22,130 nucleotides of DNA from positions 1 through 22,130 of the forward strand of contig NZ_UQYC01000027.1 in the NCBI RefSeq assembly GCF_900545205.1, given 5' to 3'. The translations under genes were made by a program, and so were the position numbers. Source of the DNA: an uncultured Veillonella sp. Lineage in GTDB: Bacteria > Bacillota > Negativicutes > Veillonellales > Veillonellaceae. This document shows positions 1 to 6,125 of the stretch, piece by piece. Numbering within the stretch: position 1 is the stretch's first letter; the number at the start of each line of letters is the position of its first letter. The notes under the pieces are model-generated. The model did no database searches. It was not told the DNA's origin and saw nothing but the letters and a program-made list of their open reading frames with translations.

Positions 1-56
1 CAGCTGGGCTGGAATCTTGTTGGACACTTCCTTGTTGACAAGGTGCTTGCCTTCAT
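1..56. other. Edge segment that does not match the adjacent hypE
   Basis: These bases should encode the part of HypE just before its TRGG motif, but the hypE frame has a TGA at 36-38 and the expected residues do not appear. The segment is richer in G and C than what follows. On the minus strand it reads open from about 69 down to 1 with codons favouring G or C in third position (it contains the peptide YEGKHLVNKEVSNK). I do not recognise that peptide. A chimeric assembly join or a real rearrangement both fit. Confidence 0.5.
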
Positions 57-407
57 ACACGAGGTGGTTTAGGTACTGTGTTAAAAGAAATTGCAGATCA
101 AAGCCAAGTGGGGATTAAGGTAGAAGAAGCGGCTATACCAATTCACGCCGAAGTACAATCTGTTTGTGATATTTTAGGGTATGATCCGTTATATTTAGCA
201 AATGAAGGAAAGGTTGTACTCGTGGTAGATCCATCCGTTACAGATGAAGTTCTATCTATTCTTCACAGCTTCGAAGAAGGTAAAGAAGCGGTACTAATTG
301 GCAAAACATTAGATAAGAATATTGGTAAGGTTGGTTTGCAAACTGCTATTGGTGGTGTTCGCTTAATCGACTTGTTAGGTGAAGATCAAGTTCCTCGTAT
401 CTGCTAA
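57..407 (+). CDS. hypE: Hydrogenase maturation protein HypE, C-terminal fragment
   Basis: HypE (PurM/AIR-synthase-like fold) dehydrates a carbamoylated C-terminal cysteine to thiocyanate, the source of the cyanide ligands of [NiFe] hydrogenase. The visible part starts at TRGGLGTVLKEIA, which matches the family's conserved DPTRGGL segment, continues through GVGIK-like and DPLYLANEGK motifs, and ends in the canonical C-terminus VPRIC, whose last cysteine carries the modification. About 116 residues remain of the usual ~330-350. There is no start: GTG at 78 is an internal valine codon, so this is the tail of a longer gene. Homology breaks off just upstream of the TRGG codons, where the frame meets a stop. 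The gene is therefore either truncated or joined to unrelated DNA at the sequence edge. Its identity is clear; its intactness is not. Confidence 0.85.
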   Translation, partial: TRGGLGTVLKEIADQSQVGIKVEEAAIPIHAEVQSVCDILGYDPLYLANEGKVVLVVDPSVTDEVLSILHSFEEGKEAVLIGKTLDKNIGKVGLQTAIGGVRLIDLLGEDQVPRIC

Positions 408-492
408 TTATATAATTGAGTTTCTCTAAGTCGTAAAGATATGTAAAGATAAGAACTATTTTAGGCCTATAGAGTATGAGTTAGACTTGATA

Positions 493-572
493 TTGACACT
501 AATTCTTTATGATGGTAGCATTAAATTAAGTTGTGTAAAATTCATTGATTGTTCATCGGACTTTTATACAAT
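493..572 (+). promoter_or_regulatory. Candidate tandem promoters upstream of the small exported protein
   Basis: Within the 254-bp gap between hypE and the next gene two sigma-A-like pairs are visible. TTGACA at 493-498 is followed by 17 bp and TAGCAT at 516-521. TTGATT at 545-550 is followed by 16 bp and TACAAT at 567-572. Either would give a 5' leader of roughly 80-140 nt. A small dyad (TCTAT-GT-ATAGA, 614-625) lies between them and the ribosome binding site. Otherwise the gap holds no open frame or stable hairpin that I can support. Confidence 0.4.
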
Positions 573-661
573 GCTAGTATCTTTATGTGTAAGTTCTTAT
601 ACTTTCACTAGAATCTATGTATAGAATTTGTTAAAATATAAGTATCTATAGGAGGCTTATT

Positions 662-1108
662 ATGAAAAAGAAGATTATTACAGCTGTTCTAGGGATTTGT
701 TTAACTACAACTGCATTTGGCGGTATCTTGACTACTCAAGCTGGCGGCCTTAGCAGTATTCTTGGCGGTGCAGCTAAAATTGGTGGTATCGGCATTGTTG
801 TTAACAAATTTGGTCCACAAATTGACTCTTTCTTGAATAAATTATTGAAACAAAATAACTTAAGCACAGAATATACAACTAAAGTTGTACCTATCATCAG
901 TATTGGTACAAAAGGTTATATCGGTGCTGCTCAAGTTACTGGTCCTGCATCTAGCATTGAACAAGTTAAAGCCGTTGCCCAAGTAGAAGGTAGCTTTAAC
1001 GGTATGGTTCGTGTTAAAGGTTTAGTACCTGTTGATAGCACAAACCCAGTTGGTGCATCTCGTGTTCAAGGCGTAGGTGTATCTGCGATTATCGATTTGA
1101 AAATTTAA
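662..1108 (+). CDS. Small exported protein of unknown function
   Basis: A 148-residue protein that I do not recognise. It begins with a typical Sec signal peptide (MKKK, hydrophobic core, likely cleavage after the TQA near residue 27). The mature part is glycine-rich at first (GGLSSILGGAAKIGGIGIVV, about residues 28-47), has a short amphipathic stretch (FLNKLLKQNNL), and ends in a probable beta-rich half with alternating hydrophobic residues and the repeated pattern V-x-G (QVTGPASS, RVKGLVP, RVQGVGV). It has no cysteine after the signal peptide and no lipobox. The start is set by AGGAGG at 650-655, six bases before the ATG. It is followed by a terminator and stands before an envelope-assembly operon, which fits an envelope role, but that is inference from context. 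Confidence 0.75.
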   Translation: MKKKIITAVLGICLTTTAFGGILTTQAGGLSSILGGAAKIGGIGIVVNKFGPQIDSFLNKLLKQNNLSTEYTTKVVPIISIGTKGYIGAAQVTGPASSIEQVKAVAQVEGSFNGMVRVKGLVPVDSTNPVGASRVQGVGVSAIIDLKI

Positions 1109-1141
1109 TGGCCACTGAGCATATAAAATAGTAGACTCAGG

Positions 1142-1173
1142 GAATAAGCACGGTCTTAGGCCCGTGCTTATTC
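1142..1173 (+). terminator. Hairpin terminator after the small exported protein
   Basis: A perfect 12-bp stem (GAATAAGCACGG at 1142-1153, CCGTGCTTATTC at 1162-1173) with an 8-base loop lies 34 bp after the stop codon. The following tract (TGTTGTATAA) is poor in consecutive T, so termination may be partial and the stem may also protect the 3' end of the transcript. Confidence 0.65.
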
Positions 1174-1176
1174 TGT

Positions 1177-1193
1177 TGTATAACAGTTATACA
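1177..1193. promoter_or_regulatory. 17-bp palindrome, possible operator
   Basis: TGTATAAC-A-GTTATACA is an inverted repeat with 8-bp perfect arms and a one-base centre. It sits between the terminator and the ribosome binding site (GGAGG, 1207-1211) of the next gene, where a promoter or operator would be expected. The cognate regulator is unknown. Confidence 0.35.
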
Positions 1194-1216
1194 TTAGATA
1201 CGTTGTGGAGGAATTT

Positions 1217-2335
1217 ATGAAGAAGCAAGTACTTACACTTTTAATGGCATCCTTGATTTCAGGCACTGCATTTGCTGCTCCTGGCACAGTTACAGAGAAA
1301 ACAAATGTTTTGGAAACTACTGTATATGGTGCAGTACAAGATGGTGCTGTAGTGGACCGCATTAATCAACTTGATGAAACCGTGTATGGTACTGGTTTCA
1401 ATGGCAATTCTGCTACATTGAGCAAACGTGTTGATTCCCTCTATAACTCCGTAGAAGGTAGTGGCACAAACATTTCTTTGCGCGAAGAAATGGATGCGCT
1501 TGAATATACATATCAAAATAGCATTAACGCAGGTTCTCTTGTAGATCGCGTAGAAAAGATGGAACGTAGCGTTAATGGTCGTATTGGTAGCGGCTCTTTA
1601 CAAAAACGTATCATTTCTTTGAAAACAAAAGTATATGGTAGCAATGTAACGCTTACTAACCAAGTTGGTACATTAGCTGGTAACCAAGTCTTCAAAGTTA
1701 CCTTGAATGACGCTGTTTCTTCTAAAACTAGCCATGAAGGCGACACTGTTGCTTTCACAGTAGCTGAAAATGTAATGGATGGCAATGTGTTATTGGTACC
1801 TGCAGGTACAGTAGGATCTGGTACAATTACATCCTTGAAAAAGGCTCGTTCCTTTGGTCGTAATGGTGTATTAGACATCACATTTGACACAATCCCTGCT
1901 ATTGATGGTACTGAATTTACTGCAGTACAAGGTAAAGAAGCTAAGGATAAAACTCGCAGTGAAGTTAAAGCAGCTGGTGCATCCGTAGCTGGTGCTGTTT
2001 TACTTGGACCAGTAGGCTTAGTAGGTGGTGCCTTTGTTAAGGGTAAAAATATTGAATACCCTGCTGGTGCAACTATTTATGTACAACCTCAAGATTCTGT
2101 TACAATTCAAGGTCTTGTAATTGGTGGTGATGGTTTGGCTCACAGTGATGATGAATTGGCTGAAGCAGTAACTGTACCTAATACGGCCGATGAATCTGAA
2201 GAGACTGTAGACACTAATGAAGCGGCTGTTGATGAAAATGAAACAACAACAGAGGAACCAGCAGCAGTAGAAGAACAAGAAGAACCGGTAGAAAATGTTT
2301 CTCAACCTATCGTAGTTGTAAAGCGTAATCAATAA
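1217..2335 (+). CDS. Exported repeat protein with acidic tail, unknown function
   Basis: A 372-residue secreted or periplasmic protein. The ATG at 1217 is preferred to an in-frame GTG at 1205 because GGAGG (1207-1211) lies just before it and the protein then opens with a normal signal peptide cleaved at AFA-AP (about residue 20). Residues 25-158 consist of about seven imperfect ~20-residue repeats. Residues ~158-300 look beta-rich and carry the pattern seen in many exported proteins of this kind: a GDTVAFTVAE stretch, VPAGTVGSGTI, FGRNGVLDI, then a glycine-rich hydrophobic stretch (about 253-272) and YPAGATIYV. The last ~55 residues are very acidic (many E and D) and end in VVVKRNQ. No cysteine is present. 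It is 37 bp upstream of the LptD-like gene with no terminator between, so the two are probably cotranscribed. A role in the outer membrane or at the surface is inferred from context only. Confidence 0.8.
   Translation: MKKQVLTLLMASLISGTAFAAPGTVTEKTNVLETTVYGAVQDGAVVDRINQLDETVYGTGFNGNSATLSKRVDSLYNSVEGSGTNISLREEMDALEYTYQNSINAGSLVDRVEKMERSVNGRIGSGSLQKRIISLKTKVYGSNVTLTNQVGTLAGNQVFKVTLNDAVSSKTSHEGDTVAFTVAENVMDGNVLLVPAGTVGSGTITSLKKARSFGRNGVLDITFDTIPAIDGTEFTAVQGKEAKDKTRSEVKAAGASVAGAVLLGPVGLVGGAFVKGKNIEYPAGATIYVQPQDSVTIQGLVIGGDGLAHSDDELAEAVTVPNTADESEETVDTNEAAVDENETTTEEPAAVEEQEEPVENVSQPIVVVKRNQ
1289..1690 (+). repeat. Seven tandem ~20-residue protein repeats
   Basis: Encoded units of 18-22 residues follow the pattern S/T-L-x-x-R-V-x-x-L-E-x-x-V-Y-G with a glycine/asparagine-rich linker. 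Clear copies are VVDRINQLDETVYG, TLSKRVDSLYNSVEG, SLREEMDALEYTYQ, SLVDRVEKMERSVNG and SLQKRIISLKTKVYG; the first and last units are degenerate. The spacing of hydrophobic residues suggests short amphipathic helices separated by turns. Confidence 0.7.
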
Positions 2336-2372
2336 TTAACAAATTCTTAAAGCAAGAGGAGTTCTAGTAACC

Positions 2373-3926
2373 ATGAGGAAACGTAAAGTACAATGGCTGG
2401 CAGCGGCATGTGTTTTTTGTTTAGCACAACCAGTATGGGCCGCTACGGAGTCAACCACGGTATATCAAGATCAATTGGATAGCGTTGATCAATCCTATCT
2501 TGGAGAAATCTCTAAAGCATCTACACCTGAAAATAGTAATATCCGTGTTGTACGTCGTGGTGAAAAGGCAAAGTCTGATCAACCTACAGAACAATTGCCG
2601 ACTCGTATTGATGCAGATAAAATGTCCTATACTGGGTCCACTGGTGATGTATATGCACAAGGTGATGTAGTAGTGACTCAAGGTAATCAAACCTTGATGG
2701 CACCACGTATAGAAGGTAATACAAAAACTACAGAATACCGTACTGTTGGTGGGTATCGCTTTTTGGAAAATGGCGGTAAAACAAAGGATATTACAGGTCA
2801 AAATATGACATATCGGACTAGTGACCGTCATTTTACAGCTGACCAAGCGTTTGGTTGGAATGATCCTTACTATGTGAAGGGGCAAAATGCTACATTTGAT
2901 GGTGAAACTGGTCATATGGATAAAGGCATGGTTACCACAAAACATGCGATGTCCTTTAAACATACACCAGATTATCGTGTAGAAGGTCAAGATATCAAGG
3001 TGTATCCTGGCGATAAAGTCATTATTAAAAAACCGTCTTTCTACATTAAAAACTTTAAGGTTTTATCTTTACCTTCTTATACAGCATCCTTGCGCCATGA
3101 TAAAGAAGGAAAATTCAGTATATTCTCATTAGTTCCAAAGCCTACATATAGTAGTGATGATGGACTTGGCTTGCATGGTAGTACTGATTATCCAATTGGT
3201 AAGCATGGTGAAGCTTATATCGATTATCGCTGGTATTCAAAATCAGGCTTTAAACCAAAAGTTGGTTATAGACACTACTTGCCTTGGGCTACTGCGTCAA
3301 TTGGGTACAGTAAAGAATCTAATGAATATAATGATGAAACGGTATGGGTTGAAAAGATTGGTGAGGCACGTTTAGATACTCATACGTATCATGTGGGTAA
3401 ATCACCAGTAACTGTACGCGGTGGCGTTAATGCCGGTTATTGGAAAGAAGGTTCTGTAAAAGGTTCCCATAAAGAATACTATACAGAAATATCTCATGAT
3501 CCAATTAAGCTTGGTAAAAATGCTGATTTACGCTTCTTGGGCGGTTACCAACGCGACTACTATGGTTACGATGGTACGATTCGTAGCATGCCTTACTGGG
3601 GCGCTAGATTCCGCTCTAAAGTGGGAAATCGTGCTAATGTATGGGTTAGCTATAATCAACGTAATATTTCTTATAATAACTCTCCATATCGATTTGATAC
3701 TACAGAGCTTCCTAAAGAGCTCATCTATGGCGGTAACTATAAATTGACTCGCTTAGATGATGTGTCTGTAAGTGTTAAAACAAATATGATGAGTGGTCAG
3801 ATAGACTCTGTATATTATACATGGCATCGTGATTTACATTCCTTTGACTTGTACTTAACTTATAAGGATGCACATAGAAGCAATAATGATCAATGGAAAA
3901 TCAAATTTGTTGGCAAAGACTTTTAA
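2373..3926 (+). CDS. lptD: LptD-like (OstA-family) LPS-assembly outer-membrane protein
   Basis: This is probably the outer-membrane translocon that inserts lipopolysaccharide on the cell surface. The 517-residue protein has a Sec signal peptide (cleavage near VWA-AT, residue 23). An OstA/LptA-like beta-jellyroll domain follows from about residue 75, marked by PTRIDADKMSYTGSTGDVYA and GDVVVTQGNQTLMAPRIEG, which match the family's 'A-x-x-x-x-Y-x-x-x-x-G-x-x-x-A-x-G-N-V' pattern. The remainder is rich in alternating aromatic beta strands typical of a barrel and ends in phenylalanine (VGKDF). It is much shorter than the ~780-residue E. coli LptD, and the mature protein has no cysteine, so the disulfide maturation known for E. 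coli cannot apply. Its start follows AGAGGAG. It lies 13 bp before galU, which supplies UDP-glucose for surface glycans. An alternative is a second, specialised OstA-family porin. Confidence 0.75.
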   Translation: MRKRKVQWLAAACVFCLAQPVWAATESTTVYQDQLDSVDQSYLGEISKASTPENSNIRVVRRGEKAKSDQPTEQLPTRIDADKMSYTGSTGDVYAQGDVVVTQGNQTLMAPRIEGNTKTTEYRTVGGYRFLENGGKTKDITGQNMTYRTSDRHFTADQAFGWNDPYYVKGQNATFDGETGHMDKGMVTTKHAMSFKHTPDYRVEGQDIKVYPGDKVIIKKPSFYIKNFKVLSLPSYTASLRHDKEGKFSIFSLVPKPTYSSDDGLGLHGSTDYPIGKHGEAYIDYRWYSKSGFKPKVGYRHYLPWATASIGYSKESNEYNDETVWVEKIGEARLDTHTYHVGKSPVTVRGGVNAGYWKEGSVKGSHKEYYTEISHDPIKLGKNADLRFLGGYQRDYYGYDGTIRSMPYWGARFRSKVGNRANVWVSYNQRNISYNNSPYRFDTTELPKELIYGGNYKLTRLDDVSVSVKTNMMSGQIDSVYYTWHRDLHSFDLYLTYKDAHRSNNDQWKIKFVGKDF

Positions 3927-3939
3927 TTAGGAGATAACT

Positions 3940-4803
3940 ATGCAACGTATTAGAAAAGCCGTTATTCCAGCAGCTGGCTTTGGTACACGCTTCTTACCAG
4001 CTACTAAAGCACAACCAAAGGAAATGCTTCCTATCGTGGATACACCTGCTATCCAATATATTGTAAAAGAAGCATTAGATTCTGGTATTGAAGAGATCCT
4101 AATCATTACAGGCCGTAATAAACGCGCTATTGAAGATCATTTTGATAGCAGTGTGGAACTAGAATTGCTTTTACAAAGCCAAGGTAAAAATAAACAATTG
4201 GCTATGATTAAAGACTTAGCAGATATTAAAGTTCACTTTATTCGTCAAAAAGCTCCTCGTGGTCTTGGCGATGCTGTACTATGTGCAAAAGCCTTTATTG
4301 GTGATGAACCATTTGCTGTATTACTTGGTGATGATATTGTATATAATCCTGAAAATCCATGTCTTAAACAGTTAATTGAGTGTTACGATGAACATCCTGG
4401 TATTATCTTAGGGGCTCAATTTGTACCTGAAGATAAAGTTAGCTCTTATGGCATTGTATCTGGTGAAGCATTAGCGGATAATTTATATCGCGTTCATAAT
4501 TTGGTGGAAAAACCAAAAAAAGAAGATGCACCATCTAGACTAGCAGTATTAGGTCGTTACATTTTAACGCCAGATATTTTCAATATTTTAGAAAATACAA
4601 AACCAGGCGTAGGTAATGAAGTTCAATTAACTGATGCTCTAGCAGCATCTAAAACCGATACGTATGCATTAGCTTATGAAGGTATTCGTTACGATACAGG
4701 CGATAAATTAGGTTACTTGAAAGCTACTGTTGAGTATGCCCTTCGTAATGAAGAGTTAGGTGAGAACTTCAAAGCATATTTGAAAGAACTAGACCTTAAA
4801 TAG
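3940..4803 (+). CDS. galU: UTP-glucose-1-phosphate uridylyltransferase
   Basis: GalU makes UDP-glucose from UTP and glucose-1-phosphate in the cytoplasm for LPS core and other surface polysaccharides. The 287-residue length is normal. Residues 10-30 hold the nucleotide-binding signature GFGTRFLPATKAQPKEMLP, with the catalytic lysine of the KEMLP motif. The metal-binding aspartates are in LLGDDIVY (about residues 127-134), and the NLVEKPKKEDAPS segment is the conserved V-E-K-P motif. The start has a good ribosome binding site (TTAGGAGA). It is the last gene of the envelope operon and is followed by a terminator. In a Veillonella-like organism that does not ferment hexoses, the glucose-1-phosphate would come from gluconeogenesis through pgi, also in this window; that link is inference. 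Confidence 0.95.
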   Translation: MQRIRKAVIPAAGFGTRFLPATKAQPKEMLPIVDTPAIQYIVKEALDSGIEEILIITGRNKRAIEDHFDSSVELELLLQSQGKNKQLAMIKDLADIKVHFIRQKAPRGLGDAVLCAKAFIGDEPFAVLLGDDIVYNPENPCLKQLIECYDEHPGIILGAQFVPEDKVSSYGIVSGEALADNLYRVHNLVEKPKKEDAPSRLAVLGRYILTPDIFNILENTKPGVGNEVQLTDALAASKTDTYALAYEGIRYDTGDKLGYLKATVEYALRNEELGENFKAYLKELDLK

Positions 4804-4825
4804 TGAAGCTATATATGTATATAAG

Positions 4826-4862
4826 AAAGAACCTGTGGATGTTACCATGGGTTCTTTTATTT
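4826..4862 (+). terminator. Rho-independent terminator after galU
   Basis: The arms AAAGAACCTGTGG (4826-4838) and CCATGGGTTCTTT (4845-4857) pair over 13 bp with two G-U wobbles and a six-base loop, followed by a T-rich tract. It lies 22 bp after the galU stop and isolates the envelope operon from the biotin-linked cluster. Confidence 0.85.
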
Positions 4863-4883
4863 AATGGCGATATTTTTGTATTA

Positions 4884-4916
4884 TTGTCAACAAAACTAAG
4901 GTGATTTTGTTGACTA
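4884..4916. promoter_or_regulatory. BirA-type biotin operator
   Basis: The site reads TTGTCAACA, 15 bp, TGTTGACTA. The inner part is a perfect 10-bp inverted repeat (GTCAACAAAA at 4886-4895, TTTTGTTGAC at 4905-4914). The known BirA operator consensus is TTGTAAACC, 14-15 bp, GGTTTACAA (TTGTTAAC in many Firmicutes), so half-site length and spacing fit and most conserved positions match. The right half-site overlaps the -35 box of the promoter, and bioY is the second gene downstream. Assignment to BirA is inferred from sequence and context. Confidence 0.75.
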
Positions 4917-4938
4917 ATAAAATAATGTTGATTATAAT
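4910..4938 (+). promoter_or_regulatory. Promoter of the biotin-linked cluster
   Basis: TTGACT (4910-4915), 17 bp, TATAAT (4933-4938): five of six and six of six matches to the sigma-A consensus with ideal spacing. The -35 lies inside the right half of the BirA-type operator. The -10 is embedded in a separate perfect palindrome at 4928-4941. A transcript would begin about 25-30 bases before the first gene. Confidence 0.8.
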
Positions 4939-4941
4939 CAA
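4928..4941. repeat. Perfect 14-bp palindrome over the -10 box
   Basis: TTGATTATAATCAA is self-complementary and covers the -10 hexamer. It could be a second regulator site, or a by-product of an AT-rich promoter. Confidence 0.35.
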
Positions 4942-4971
4942 TTTATTGAATAAATAAAGGACTGTGATTAT

Positions 4972-5538
4972 ATGAGATCGCTCTTTACAACATTGTGTAA
5001 TAATGATTTTGGATTACCAGGGCATAGTGTTATTAAGCATATGCATTATGATGCTTCGGGTAGTGATCAATCTATCTGTGGTATTTTATATCAAGTTGCT
5101 AAAACTACTACAATTGGTATTCTAGACAAATCAGGTTTTTTAATAGTTGATTTACGACCGGTACCGAGAAAATTTCGTATTCGTTCAATAATTCATGAAG
5201 AAGAGAATGATCGGACGATATCTTTCTCTAAGGAGGATATCATACGATTTGTAAATGATATTAACGATACCAATGAAATTCATCGTGAATCGCCCTATGT
5301 AGTGCCTGGTTGTATGATTTTAGAAAATTTATGGAATTATTGGAATATTAGTAAATCTGCACAGCAGATGGCTATTTATTTTCATGCACCCGTTATTGCA
5401 GATGATCAGGTAACTTTGGTGGAAAACTCTGAAGATGCTCATGTAGAAGGTTATGTAGGTGACACATTGGCATTTTCTGCTACGTTTTTTGGTGAAAATG
5501 AAGATTTAACATCTTTAAAACAAAGATGTATTAGTTAG
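4972..5538 (+). CDS. MaoC/hotdog-type hydratase-like protein in the biotin-linked cluster
   Basis: A 188-residue cytoplasmic protein. Its second half resembles the MaoC hotdog hydratase family: FSKEDIIRFVNDINDTNEIH (residues 85-104) corresponds to the F-x-x-x-D-x-x-x-F-x-x-x-x-x-D-x-N-P-I-H hydratase-2 motif, keeping the catalytic-type D99, N101 and H104 but replacing the usual glycine and proline (NDTNEIH for GDTNPIH). VVPGCMILENL (111-121) matches the following helix. Such enzymes hydrate trans-2-enoyl-CoA to (R)-3-hydroxyacyl-CoA or the reverse. The first ~80 residues are unfamiliar. The ribosome binding site is modest (AAGGA, ten bases before ATG). It is the first gene behind the BirA-type promoter and ends 8 bp before bioY, so it is very likely under biotin control. 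The substrate is unknown, and the exact family needs a profile search. Confidence 0.6.
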   Translation: MRSLFTTLCNNDFGLPGHSVIKHMHYDASGSDQSICGILYQVAKTTTIGILDKSGFLIVDLRPVPRKFRIRSIIHEEENDRTISFSKEDIIRFVNDINDTNEIHRESPYVVPGCMILENLWNYWNISKSAQQMAIYFHAPVIADDQVTLVENSEDAHVEGYVGDTLAFSATFFGENEDLTSLKQRCIS

Positions 5539-5546
5539 AGGTAATT

Positions 5547-6059
5547 ATGGAAGCAAGACGTTTAACAAAAATGGCTTTATTAACAGCCTTATTATGTATT
5601 TCAGCATATATTTCGTTCCCATTGCCATTTAGTCCGGCTATGGTAACTGCATTGACTTTGGTGGCTACATTAACAGGTCTATTATTGCAACCAAAGGATG
5701 CATTTATTGTATTTATCATTTACGTTTTACTTGGTGCTGTAGGTTTACCAGTATTCGTTGGTGGCACAGCAGGTCTTGGCAAATTATTAGGACCAACAGG
5801 GGGCTTTATCTTCTCTTGGCCAATAGCTTATACATTATTAAGCGTATTCAAAGGTTCTAAGAAGAGCTTTTTCTCTTATGCATGGCGTTCTCTTGTAATT
5901 ACTATTCCTGTAGTATATCTATTTGGCGTTGCAGGCTTTATGATTGTAACAAAAACTGAACTTTGGGCGGCATTGCCTGTAGTAATGTTCCCATTCATTC
6001 CTGGGGATATTGTAAAATGTCTCGTTGCTTCTTGGTTAGCAACTAAAATTAAAATTTAG
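5547..6059 (+). CDS. bioY: Biotin transporter BioY (ECF S component)
   Basis: BioY is the substrate-binding membrane subunit of the biotin energy-coupling-factor transporter; it takes up biotin alone or with the shared EcfA/EcfT module. The 170-residue length is close to the family's. The protein is almost entirely hydrophobic with about six membrane segments. The strongest signature is GLPVFVGGTAGLGKLLGPTGGFIFSWP (about residues 71-97, where the G-x-x-GLGxLxGPTGG motif contributes to biotin binding), followed by the PFIPGDIVKC motif near the C-terminus (about 150-159). The start ATG follows AGAGG. It lies immediately after the hydratase-like gene and downstream of a BirA-type operator, as expected for a biotin-repressed importer. 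No ecfA or ecfT is present in this window. A hairpin terminator follows. Confidence 0.92.
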   Translation: MEARRLTKMALLTALLCISAYISFPLPFSPAMVTALTLVATLTGLLLQPKDAFIVFIIYVLLGAVGLPVFVGGTAGLGKLLGPTGGFIFSWPIAYTLLSVFKGSKKSFFSYAWRSLVITIPVVYLFGVAGFMIVTKTELWAALPVVMFPFIPGDIVKCLVASWLATKIKI

Positions 6060-6071
6060 AATGTAATAATG

Positions 6072-6110
6072 AAAAGAGGCATTCCTTGGGATGCCTCTTT
6101 TCTGCATTTT
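6072..6110 (+). terminator. Internal terminator between bioY and the thiolase
   Basis: A perfect 11-bp stem (AAAAGAGGCAT at 6072-6082, ATGCCTCTTTT at 6091-6101) with an 8-base loop and a T-rich 3' side (TTTTCTGCATTTT). It begins 12 bp after the bioY stop and ends just before the ribosome binding site of the thiolase. Since the cluster continues 16 bp later with no evident new promoter, it probably reduces rather than blocks downstream expression. Confidence 0.75.
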
Positions 6111-6125
6111 CTTATAGGAGCTAAT

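Noticed and set aside
406..417. Palindrome AATTATATAATT after hypE as a terminator
   Set aside because: It has only A and T and no T tract, so the hairpin would be unstable; probably chance.
1205..1216. GTG start for the repeat protein
   Set aside because: It overlaps the GGAGG that serves ATG 1217, and only the later start gives a normal signal peptide at the N-terminus.
2451..2990. Long open frame on the minus strand
   Set aside because: It lies wholly inside the lptD-like gene, lacks a ribosome binding site and has an implausible composition rich in C, H and I; it is an antisense shadow.
6069..6125. N-terminal extension of the thiolase to ATG 6069
   Set aside because: The segment is a terminator hairpin, has no ribosome binding site and adds residues not found in thiolases.
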